From Bacteroidota bacterium (GTDB lineage Bacteria > Bacteroidota > Bacteroidia > Chitinophagales > LD1): a DNA stretch of 6,207 nt. The notes beneath the pieces were generated by a model. The model saw only the letters and a program-made list of their open reading frames with translations. It did no database searches and had not been told where the DNA came from. The DNA is taken from positions 1 through 6,207 of the forward strand of contig JAFDYP010000210.1 in assembly GCA_018267355.1 (NCBI GenBank), read 5' to 3'. A program made the position numbers and the translations under genes. Position 1 is the stretch's first letter, and every line of letters begins with the position of its first letter. Positions 1 through 5,310 of this stretch are shown in pieces.

Positions 1-35
1 GCGAACAGTAAAAATGCACTTACATAAGCTTTCAT
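1..35 (-). CDS. 5' end of an unidentified gene, probable signal peptide start (partial)
   Basis: Reading the minus strand from an ATG at 35-33 gives MKAYVSAFLLF before the window ends. A lysine followed by a hydrophobic run is what the start of a Sec signal peptide or a membrane segment looks like, so the product is probably exported or membrane-bound. The start is chosen because a perfect TAnnTTTG promoter element (49-42) lies six bases upstream, which would place transcription initiation at or next to this ATG. The frame stays open for some distance upstream, so a longer N-terminus cannot be excluded. It lies on the same strand as the multicopper oxidase operon but is separated from it by a terminator and about 245 bases, so it is probably an independent unit. 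Function cannot be assigned from 11 residues. Confidence 0.5.
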   Translation of the reverse strand, partial: MKAYVSAFLLF

Positions 36-41
36 CTCAGG

Positions 42-49
42 CAAAAGTA
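42..49 (-). promoter_or_regulatory. Bacteroidota -7 element (TACTTTTG) at the start of the partial gene
   Basis: The minus strand reads TACTTTTG, a full match to the TAnnTTTG element recognised by the primary sigma factor of Bacteroidota. It ends six bases before the ATG at 35, so the predicted start of transcription falls at about the ATG and the message would be leaderless or nearly so. No clear -33 TTG is visible at the usual spacing, which lowers confidence. Confidence 0.45.
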
Positions 50-99
50 GAGAAAAAATTTTATTTGGGATGCCGGCTACATGCCAGATGCTATACCTG

Positions 100-138
100 C
101 AGATACAAGCCCGCAAAATAAGATGGGGCTCGTATCTG
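100..138 (-). other. 13-bp stem-loop in the region upstream of the partial gene
   Basis: The arms at 100-112 and 126-138 are inverted repeats: 12 of 13 positions are Watson-Crick pairs, around a 13-base loop (113-125). The odd position (107/131) is A opposite C on the plus strand, but a G-U pair in minus-strand RNA, so the stem is continuous only in RNA made from the minus strand. No T-run follows either arm on either strand, so it is not an intrinsic terminator. It lies between the candidate promoter at 154-186 and the ATG at 35, where it could be a structured 5' leader. A second copy of CCAGAT (84-89) could compete for pairing with ATCTGG (134-139). Function unknown. Confidence 0.55.
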
Positions 139-153
139 GTGTCTGACGGAAGA

Positions 154-186
154 CAAATATACCGGGAGATGCTGGAGTTTGCCAAA
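154..186 (-). promoter_or_regulatory. Candidate Bacteroidota promoter for a leader of about 110 nt
   Basis: On the minus strand TTTG (186-183) and TATATTTG (161-154) are separated by 21 bases, matching the TTTG / TAnnTTTG arrangement of Bacteroidota primary promoters. Initiation would be near 148, giving a leader of roughly 110 bases that contains the 100-138 stem-loop and runs into the ATG at 35. It starts well downstream of the oxidase operon terminator, so it would serve the partial gene rather than the operon. Confidence 0.4.
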
Positions 187-280
187 AGCAAAATGAATGA
201 CATGAGATTTCGGGGATTTCTGGCAGGCCTTTTTACTAAAGGTATACCGCACTGGGGCGGTAGAAAAAGTAAAGCTGCCC

Positions 281-315
281 AAAAAAAATGCCTCCTGTTT
301 TGACAGAAGGCATTT
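281..315 (-). terminator. Rho-independent terminator of the multicopper oxidase operon
   Basis: Reading the minus strand, AAATGCCT (315-308) and CTGT (306-303) pair with ACAG (298-295) and AGGCATTT (293-286) around a 4-base loop, with one internal mismatch (307/294). An eight-base T run immediately follows (plus-strand A at 281-288, partly inside the stem). It begins 22 bases beyond the oxidase stop codon, the expected position for the end of this transcript. Confidence 0.9.
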
Positions 316-337
316 GCAGAGTTTGGGATTTTTATCC

Positions 338-2023
338 TTAATGTTTGATCACGAGCTTTTGGAAAAATGATTGCTCGCCACTCTTGATCTCGAGGGTGTA
401 GATACCATCAGAGAGGGAAGCCACCTCTATACTAGCCGCCTGCTGTGAGAGGTGAATAGGAGTTTCTACCGCTTGCCCTATTGCATCACGTATCTCCACC
501 GCTGTGATACTGTGATCCGATGTGATGTAGGCTACATCTGAAGCCGGGACCGGATATAGCTTACACCCATCAGCTGCGGGCCCGGCTATGCCTGTAGGCG
601 CGTCTGTGATTACATACTGACCCATCATACCGTCATCTTCATGCATGAGGATATGGCAGTGGTACATATACGGTGTGACCGTATCCGGAAAGTCTGTGAA
701 CTGCATCATGATGCGCACATTCTCGAGGCTATGTACGAGGACGACATCTTTCCATCCTGCCTCCTTGGCTGAAGGTGGATTGCCATCTCTATCCAGCACC
801 TGAAACTGTACACCGTGCAGGTGAAAAGGATGCGCCACCATCGTACTATCGCGCAGGGTCCAGATCTCAGTATTATTAAGCGGTATGCGGTGGTCTATGC
901 GCTCCATGTCAAACAGCTGCCCATTGAAATAAAACGGACCATCCATCACCATCATATTCTGCGCAGTGAAAGTGATGCGGCGCGTCATATCTGCTGCCGA
1001 TGCCTGATACCGTGGCACAGGGACCAGGGAAGATGGAATAGTAGTGACGGGTGATGCTGTAGCCGCAGCCACATGGATCTGCAGGATATTAAAATCTATG
1101 CCATCCAGTGGGCTATACATGGTATTCATGCCTCCCATATTCATAGGCGTGCCGCCTCTGACATCTGATGGCAGCTCTGACCCGTAGCTGCGTAGGTATA
1201 GCGTCTGGCCGGCCATCGTACCGAGGTCTAAGAGTATCTCTGCCCGCTCTCCCGGCGATACTGATACGCGTGTAGTACTGACAGGTGCGCTCAGCAGCCC
1301 GCCATCACTACCTATCACGTAAAACAAACGATCATTGGTCAGGCCAAAATTAAATGTGCGCTCCTGAGAGGCATTGAGCAGGCGCAGGCGTACTACTTGT
1401 GCCGGCAGCGATACCATGGGATCCAGGGTGCCATTGACCAGCAGGATACTGTCGCTCATAGCACGCGGGTTGATCTGATTGACCGAGGCAAATTCGTGAG
1501 ACTGCACTACTATGGGAAAGTCATCTACGCCGTACGTGCGCGGCAGATTCAGTGTCTGCTCGGTACTATCCCTGACTATGATCACACCGGCGGCTCCGCG
1601 TAGGGCCTGGAGGCCGGTCTTGTGGTCCAGATGCGGGTGATACCAGTACATAGCAGCGCGATCCATGACCGGGAAGGATGGGCTCCAGTCCATACCGTCC
1701 ATGATCATCGTGTGAGGTCCACCATCATTGATGGCCGCCAGATGCAGGCCATGCCAGTGTACGGTGGTGGTATCGCCCATGTGATTGGTCACAGTGAAGT
1801 GCACATTCTGCCCTTTGTGCAGGATCAGCGTCGGACCAAAATAGCTGTAGCCATTGATACCATATGTCTGCGTGATCCTGCCGGGCAGAAATTGTACGCT
1901 ATCCCGGCTGATGGTGAGACCTATTGTACTACCCGAAATGGTATCGGGCAGGAAGATCGCATTTTGTGCGAGCGCCATATGATACACACATAACGCTGCG
2001 ATGATTATTGCCAGCCTTTTCAT
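338..2023 (-). CDS. Secreted multicopper oxidase (CueO/laccase-like) with T9SS sorting domain
   Basis: A 561-residue three-cupredoxin oxidase that should couple four one-electron oxidations of a substrate (cuprous ion, other metals or phenols) to reduction of O2 to water. All four copper-binding clusters are present: HWH at 89-91, HPH at 129-131, HPFHLH at 398-403 and HCH at 455-457. The type 1 site is H398, C456, H461 with axial M466, the C+5/C+10 spacing of CueO. A Met-rich stretch (M294, M296, M299, M302) recalls CueO's cuprous-ion loop. Residues 1-19 are a Sec signal peptide (cleavage likely after ALA); there is no twin-arginine motif. Residues about 488-561 form a type A T9SS C-terminal domain, so the mature protein is predicted at the cell surface or outside. 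The gene starts six bases after the preceding stop and is the last gene of its operon. Oxidase class is certain; the natural substrate is inferred. Confidence 0.95.
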   Translation of the reverse strand: MKRLAIIIAALCVYHMALAQNAIFLPDTISGSTIGLTISRDSVQFLPGRITQTYGINGYSYFGPTLILHKGQNVHFTVTNHMGDTTTVHWHGLHLAAINDGGPHTMIMDGMDWSPSFPVMDRAAMYWYHPHLDHKTGLQALRGAAGVIIVRDSTEQTLNLPRTYGVDDFPIVVQSHEFASVNQINPRAMSDSILLVNGTLDPMVSLPAQVVRLRLLNASQERTFNFGLTNDRLFYVIGSDGGLLSAPVSTTRVSVSPGERAEILLDLGTMAGQTLYLRSYGSELPSDVRGGTPMNMGGMNTMYSPLDGIDFNILQIHVAAATASPVTTIPSSLVPVPRYQASAADMTRRITFTAQNMMVMDGPFYFNGQLFDMERIDHRIPLNNTEIWTLRDSTMVAHPFHLHGVQFQVLDRDGNPPSAKEAGWKDVVLVHSLENVRIMMQFTDFPDTVTPYMYHCHILMHEDDGMMGQYVITDAPTGIAGPAADGCKLYPVPASDVAYITSDHSITAVEIRDAIGQAVETPIHLSQQAASIEVASLSDGIYTLEIKSGEQSFFQKLVIKH

Positions 2024-2029
2024 GATAGC

Positions 2030-2932
2030 TTATTCTATGATCACCTTGCGGGAGGCATTGAGTCCTGATCCGGTGCACTTGACTATGTATGCGCCCCTGG
2101 CTAATCCCGAGGTATTGATGGTGACAGCTTCACGGCCTGAGATATCCTCCAGCGATGTGACTACGCGGCCAGTGACATCGGTGAGCTGCACCGCCTGTAC
2201 CTGCTGGCCCGCAGGTAGGGTGACCGAGAGCTGTGAGCTGGCAGGATTAGGGTATACAGATATAGCATTCTCTGTAGCAGAAGCCTCCTGCACACCTGTA
2301 GCACCGGCTACAGAACCGGTAAAGGTCAACGTATCTACACTGAGGTAGCTGTTATTGACCGGAGTGGCGCCACTGGCAGATAGTACGATGATGGCTGAGT
2401 CAGGGTATGACAGGCTCTGGTATGTCAGTGGTATAGAGAAGGTAGCCCAGCTCATCTCCATGCCTGTCAGCAGGTGGTAGGCGCTAGCGACTGTATCCCT
2501 CATTTGCATAGCGCTATTCCATTTAGTAAGGAGGATGGCTACATGGCCCTGGTCTGAGCCATAGGCCATATACTGCCACGCTCCCTCCAGCTGCTGCGGG
2601 CGCTGCGCAAAGGCAAAACCGGAGACGGCCTGAGGGGTGGACATATTGGTCATGTCGAGCATGCCGGACACTGCTATGCCAGGCACTACACCCATACCGC
2701 TGACAGTCTTGGATACGAGTTTGATATAGGAGTCTGCCTGATAGCCCGGTGAGCCCTGCACGCAAGTATATACTGAGGATGCTGCAGACATCGCATTTGA
2801 ATTATCCCAGCCTGCAGGAGAGTTGTAGCCCATGGAGTTATCCCATGTCTCAAAGCCGGCATTAGGTATCTGCGCAGAGACAGTATAAACAGAACAAACG
2901 AGCACACATAGAGATATAAAGATCTTTTTCAT
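2030..2932 (-). CDS. Secreted T9SS type A sorting-domain protein with Met motifs, function unknown
   Basis: A 300-residue exported protein. Residues 1-20 are a clear Sec signal peptide (cleavage after VSA, before QIPNAGFETW). Residues about 21-210 form a region whose opening, NAGFETW followed by PAGW at 39-42, resembles the beta-sandwich lectin-like or PCMD-type modules of secreted Bacteroidota proteins; that resemblance is my inference. A type A T9SS domain follows, starting near VYPNPAS (226-232) and ending at the C-terminal KVIIE. Methionines are grouped as MxxMxxM (91, 94, 97) and MxM (142/144, 158/160), patterns known from Cu(I)-handling proteins. Its stop is six bases from the oxidase start, so the two are almost certainly co-translated. 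A role beside the oxidase as partner or metal-binding surface protein is plausible but unproven. Upstream AT-rich sequence ends in TTCTTAAA before the ATG. Confidence 0.85.
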   Translation of the reverse strand: MKKIFISLCVLVCSVYTVSAQIPNAGFETWDNSMGYNSPAGWDNSNAMSAASSVYTCVQGSPGYQADSYIKLVSKTVSGMGVVPGIAVSGMLDMTNMSTPQAVSGFAFAQRPQQLEGAWQYMAYGSDQGHVAILLTKWNSAMQMRDTVASAYHLLTGMEMSWATFSIPLTYQSLSYPDSAIIVLSASGATPVNNSYLSVDTLTFTGSVAGATGVQEASATENAISVYPNPASSQLSVTLPAGQQVQAVQLTDVTGRVVTSLEDISGREAVTINTSGLARGAYIVKCTGSGLNASRKVIIE

Positions 2933-3011
2933 TTTAAGAATTATGATTTAGTAATAATAAAGGCTACGCTCCGGGTGGAGATGTGTCACAGGTAATGCAA
3001 TCAGAATCGAT

Positions 3012-3404
3012 TTAAATTCTCACTACCCTGTTTCGCAAAAAGATCCTGCATCCTTCAGAATAAGGAGGCGGATCATAAGGAGTGTCATGAATCTGATAGG
3101 TGCCAGTCAAGGCAGGCATACGATCTGACCTGACAGGGAGTGCAGCCTTCTGCTCTATATTTTTAAAGGTCGGCGTGGCGACTTTGATCCAGGACTGGTC
3201 TGCGGCTAATTTTATAAAGACCGTCTTATCTTTGCAGCAACTCCTTTTTACAGCCTTCATGCCGCATGGGCACACTTTGGACTCTGGCCGGAGGCGGAGG
3301 CTGGCAGAAGCTAATCGCCCGCCGCAGTAGTGCATAGTCACTGACACGCCTATAGCTGGGACGAGATAGATCAGAAACAATAGGATGGAAGCTATTCGTT
3401 TCAT
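3012..3404 (-). CDS. HYC_CC_PP-type small envelope protein, probable metal-linked
   Basis: A 130-residue protein matching the HYC_CC_PP family of Bacteroidota. An N-terminal hydrophobic segment (about 4-22) acts as signal peptide or membrane anchor. It is followed at once by HYC (25-27), then CPC (45-47), CC (56-57) and, near the C-terminus, DPPPY (111-115); length and motif order are typical of the family. From my knowledge, such genes often sit beside heavy-metal efflux or copper genes; their biochemical role is not established, and the cysteines and histidine suggest metal binding or redox chemistry. It is the first gene of a probable three-gene operon: 79 bases separate its stop from the next ATG with no terminator between. 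A TATCTTTG element lies five bases before the ATG, so the message may be leaderless. A second ATG at 3409 is out of frame and overlaps the spacer. Confidence 0.8.
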   Translation of the reverse strand: MKRIASILLFLIYLVPAIGVSVTMHYCGGRLASASLRLRPESKVCPCGMKAVKRSCCKDKTVFIKLAADQSWIKVATPTFKNIEQKAALPVRSDRMPALTGTYQIHDTPYDPPPYSEGCRIFLRNRVVRI

Positions 3405-3409
3405 TTCAT

Positions 3410-3417
3410 CAAAGATA
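3410..3417 (-). promoter_or_regulatory. Bacteroidota -7 element (TATCTTTG) for the HYC_CC_PP-oxidase operon
   Basis: The minus strand has TATCTTTG, a perfect TAnnTTTG, ending five bases before the ATG at 3404. Initiation would fall at or beside the start codon. It sits just downstream of the tRNA-Ser terminator, as expected for the promoter of an independent operon. A -33 TTG is not evident. Confidence 0.6.
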
Positions 3418-3469
3418 TAATATTCTATTATTCAGTGGCATATAACTAATGGAGTACGCCGCGAAGGAA

Positions 3470-3498
3470 GAAACAGAAAAGCCCCTGACCGGGGCTTT
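3470..3498 (-). terminator. Rho-independent terminator after tRNA-Ser
   Basis: On the minus strand AAAGCCCC (3498-3491) pairs perfectly with GGGGCTTT (3485-3478) around a 5-base loop, followed by the T-rich TCTGTTTCTT. It starts 11 bases beyond the tRNA 3' end and ends the tRNA transcript, which may include tatD and the deacetylase upstream. It also insulates the metal-related operon downstream. Confidence 0.9.
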
Positions 3499-3509
3499 AG
3501 CAAAGGATG

Positions 3510-3596
3510 CAGAGAGGAAGGGATTCGAACCCTCGATACGCTTTCACGTATACACACTTTCCAGGCGTGCTCCTTCAACCACTCGGACACCTCTCT
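3510..3596 (-). tRNA. tRNA-Ser (anticodon GGA)
   Basis: An 87-base cloverleaf on the minus strand. The acceptor arms are AGAGAGG (3596-3590) and CCTCTCT (3517-3511), with discriminator G at 3510. The D stem is TCC/GGA. The anticodon stem CACGC/GTGTG has one G-U pair around the loop CTGGAAA, giving anticodon GGA (3562-3560), which reads serine UCC/UCU. The long variable arm (ATACG/CGTAT) typical of class II tRNA-Ser is present, as is the T loop TTCGAAT. The terminal CCA is not encoded (G is followed by CAT), so it must be added after transcription. The first acceptor pair is A-U rather than the more usual G-C. The gene starts 37 bases after the tatD stop. Confidence 0.95.
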
Positions 3597-3610
3597 AGGA
3601 AATGGGAAGG

Positions 3611-3618
3611 CGAATATA
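3611..3618 (-). promoter_or_regulatory. Possible -7 element (TATATTCG) for tRNA-Ser
   Basis: TATATTCG on the minus strand is one base from TAnnTTTG and ends 14 bases before the tRNA 5' end. It would give the tRNA its own promoter within the 37-base gap after tatD. No clear -33 element is seen, and read-through from tatD is an equally good explanation. Confidence 0.25.
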
Positions 3619-3633
3619 AGCCCTTTTCGGAAA

Positions 3634-4407
3634 TTACAGCTGAAATACTTTGAGTGCGTTGGCAGTAGTGATATCGGCTACCTGAGCGAGACTGAGACCG
3701 GTGACAGCCGCCACCTCCTCCGCTATGATACGAATGTAGGATGGCTCGTTACGCTTGCCGCGATAGGGTACCGGTGTGAGATACGGAGCATCTGTCTCCA
3801 GCACTACGTGATCCAGTCCTATTTCTTTCAGCACTTCTTTCAGTCCTGCATTTTTGTAGGTGACTACTCCACCTATGCCGAGCATAAAGTCGAGCTTGAT
3901 GATCTCCCGTGCCTCCTCTACCGAGCCGCTAAAGCAATGAAAGATCCCTTTGATCCTGCCCTTGTATTTCTTCAAAACCTCTATACAATCATAGGTAGAT
4001 TTACGTGAGTGTATCACGATAGGTAGTCCACGCTCTATGGCCCAGCCTATCTGTATCTCAAAGGCTTCAAACTGCTGCTCCTTGTGTGTCACATCCCAGT
4101 AGAAGTCCAGGCCGATCTCGCCTACGGCGTAGTACTTAGTACCATTATCCAGATACTGTACTGCGGTGGCGAGCTCCTGCTTGTAGTTTTCATTGATGCT
4201 GCATGGATGCACACCCATCATAGGATAGATGGTCTGCCTGCCGGTAGAGGACTGGCATAGCTTCAGCAGCCGGTCATGGGTCTCATGATCTATAGCGGGC
4301 AGAAAAATTTTCTCGATGCCGCTGTGATAGGCGCGCTGGAGTACTATCTCTATATCACTGTCAAACTGCTCACCGTAGATGTGAGCATGTGTATCTACTA
4401 AAACCAT
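3634..4407 (-). CDS. tatD: TatD-family metal-dependent hydrolase (YcfH/TatD DNase)
   Basis: A 257-residue cytoplasmic TIM-barrel hydrolase of the amidohydrolase superfamily, the usual length for TatD/YcfH proteins. Family metal ligands are visible in order: HAH at 7-9, the GVHP segment at 65-68, E97 in GEIGLD, H133 in VIHSRKS, H157 in HCFSG, and D206 in LETDAPYL. Characterised members are Mg-dependent 3'-5' exonucleases or DNases and, for some, D-aminoacyl-tRNA deacylases; which activity applies here cannot be told. The ATG at 4407 is chosen because MVLVDTHAH matches the family N-terminus. The start lies 15 bases after the stop of the deacetylase gene, so the two probably share a transcript. 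A 5-bp hairpin fills that gap. It has no signal peptide or membrane segment. The symbol is used in the family sense, since bacteria often carry several paralogues. Confidence 0.93.
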   Translation of the reverse strand: MVLVDTHAHIYGEQFDSDIEIVLQRAYHSGIEKIFLPAIDHETHDRLLKLCQSSTGRQTIYPMMGVHPCSINENYKQELATAVQYLDNGTKYYAVGEIGLDFYWDVTHKEQQFEAFEIQIGWAIERGLPIVIHSRKSTYDCIEVLKKYKGRIKGIFHCFSGSVEEAREIIKLDFMLGIGGVVTYKNAGLKEVLKEIGLDHVVLETDAPYLTPVPYRGKRNEPSYIRIIAEEVAAVTGLSLAQVADITTANALKVFQL

Positions 4408-4424
4408 GACGCAAAGAAAGCGTC
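4408..4424 (-). other. Small hairpin abutting the tatD start codon
   Basis: On the minus strand GACGC (4424-4420) pairs with GCGTC (4412-4408) around the 7-base loop TTTCTTT. The hairpin includes the last two bases of the deacetylase TGA and ends directly before the tatD ATG. The same bases hold TTTCTTTG, one mismatch from TAnnTTTG, four bases upstream of the ATG. It may be a weak internal promoter or a translational control element; a 5-bp stem can also be chance. Confidence 0.3.
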
Positions 4425-5109
4425 AATCAGGGAGAGTTTCAAACGTATACCCTAGCTGGCTGTAGTGCTCCAGCACGAGAGGTAGGGCATAGAGCATCTT
4501 GTCCATGGCCTTCAGGCTGTCATGAAAGACCACAATAGACCCCGCCACGGCATTATTGATCACGTTGTCCAGTACCTGCTCTTTGGTGATCCTGAGATCA
4601 AAGTCAAAGGAGAGCACATCCCACATCACGATCTTGTATCGCTTTTTGAGCCTGTTGTATTGTGCTATGGTCAGCTTGCCATAGGGCGGGCGAAAGTACT
4701 GATGCTCCTCTGCTGGCTCCTCCTCATGATGAGCGCCGGCAGGTACTGCGTGGGTACCCATAGCCTGGAGCTGGCTGGTGCATTGAGCCACATTCTCATA
4801 GTAAAGTTCATTTTGCACCTGCCAGCCGTTCAAATGGTCAAAGGTGTGGTTTCCTATCTTGTGTCCCTCTGAGAGGATACGGTAGTAAATGTCAGGATGC
4901 GCAGCTACATTTTTGCCCAATACAAAAAAAGAAGCTTTGGCGTCATATTGCTTCAGTATGTCTAGCACCACCGGTGTAGCCTCCTCTATCGGCCCGTCAT
5001 CAAAGGTCAGATAAAGCTTCTTCTCACGTGTACGGACCTTCCATAGTGCAGAGGGGAGAAGTCTGCGGGCAGCCCTGGGGGTTTTTACGATAGACAGATT
5101 ATCAAACAT
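4423..5109 (-). CDS. NodB-type polysaccharide deacetylase family protein
   Basis: A 228-residue carbohydrate esterase family 4 (NodB homology) protein, expected to remove acetyl groups from an N-acetylated polysaccharide or glycan using a divalent metal. The motifs are TFDDGP (35-40: catalytic and metal-binding aspartates), HTFDH (88-92: metal histidines), FRPPYG (139-144), MWDV (162-165) and VFHDS (194-198). There is no signal peptide. The N-terminus FDNLSIVKTPRAARRLLPS resembles the LVKTP start of short cytoplasmic or unanchored Bacteroidota homologues. I use the ATG at 5109; an in-frame TTG at 5127 would add six residues but is less likely. Between the second and third motifs lies a His/Glu-rich insert (about 115-138) not typical of the close family. 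tatD follows after 15 bases, suggesting an operon; gltX is divergent. Substrate unknown. Confidence 0.88.
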   Translation of the reverse strand: MFDNLSIVKTPRAARRLLPSALWKVRTREKKLYLTFDDGPIEEATPVVLDILKQYDAKASFFVLGKNVAAHPDIYYRILSEGHKIGNHTFDHLNGWQVQNELYYENVAQCTSQLQAMGTHAVPAGAHHEEEPAEEHQYFRPPYGKLTIAQYNRLKKRYKIVMWDVLSFDFDLRITKEQVLDNVINNAVAGSIVVFHDSLKAMDKMLYALPLVLEHYSQLGYTFETLPD

Positions 5110-5295
5110 TAGCGGGTTTGTCAGCAATATTTCACCATAGACACCTCAAAAAGAGGAAAGGTTTAATATTTAGTTTACAAATAAAGCTTTAAACGCGGTC
5201 TTTCAGGTTTATTTTCCTGACACTCTGTTATTATATGAAATAACGTAATCTATCAGTGAAACGTTGCCCCGACCAGCCAATTCCATTATTTCCAC

Positions 5296-5303
5296 TATTT
5301 TTC
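5296..5303 (+). promoter_or_regulatory. Possible -7 element (TATTTTTC) for gltX
   Basis: TATTTTTC differs from TAnnTTTG at the last base and ends seven bases before the gltX ATG, the same close placement as the elements before the partial gene and the HYC_CC_PP gene. No -33 TTG is visible at the usual distance. The 201-base divergent region 5110-5310 is otherwise AT-rich, with only short inverted repeats such as TCAGG/CCTGA (5203-5220). Confidence 0.25.
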
Positions 5304-5310
5304 GGGCATT

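Larger units (their letters stand above)
36..280. other. Non-coding spacer between the oxidase operon and the partial gene
   Basis: No gene is supported here. Short open frames exist on both strands (about 77 and 63 codons), but the plus one reads into the oxidase terminator and the minus one has no recognisable domain, signal peptide or start context. The stretch holds two promoter-like elements, the 13-bp stem-loop at 100-138, and a second perfect 6-bp hairpin (TACCGC at 245-250, GCGGTA at 257-262, 6-base loop). The second hairpin has no T-run and may just be structure beyond the operon terminator. Confidence 0.5.

Noticed and set aside
91..282. 63-codon minus-strand open frame between the oxidase terminator and the partial gene
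   Set aside because: It covers the candidate promoter and the stem-loop, its composition looks arbitrary, and no start context or known family is evident.
70..303. 77-codon plus-strand open frame
   Set aside because: It reads through the oxidase operon terminator, has no recognisable domain or signal, and no promoter element precedes it on the plus strand.
1622..2348. Long plus-strand open frames (1622-1993 and 2001-2348) antisense to the oxidase and its upstream gene
   Set aside because: They mirror strongly supported coding sequence on the minus strand with complete catalytic motifs; their translations are His/Ile/Arg-rich shadows without domains.
2969..2980. CTCC-GGGT-GGAG hairpin between the HYC_CC_PP gene and the T9SS gene as a terminator
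   Set aside because: The stem has only four pairs and no T-run follows on the minus strand, so it should not end transcription.
2987..2994. TACCTGTG as a separate promoter for the T9SS gene
   Set aside because: One mismatch within TTTG and no convincing -33 element; transcription from the HYC_CC_PP promoter is simpler.
5110..5127. Extended TTG start for the deacetylase
   Set aside because: It would add only LTNPL-like residues with no homology; the ATG at 5109 fits the family N-terminus better.
5147..5154. TCTTTTTG on the minus strand as deacetylase promoter
   Set aside because: One mismatch in the key TA, and the upstream TTTG is 23 bases away, longer than usual; it also forms a simple CCTC/GAGG palindrome. 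Too weak to call.
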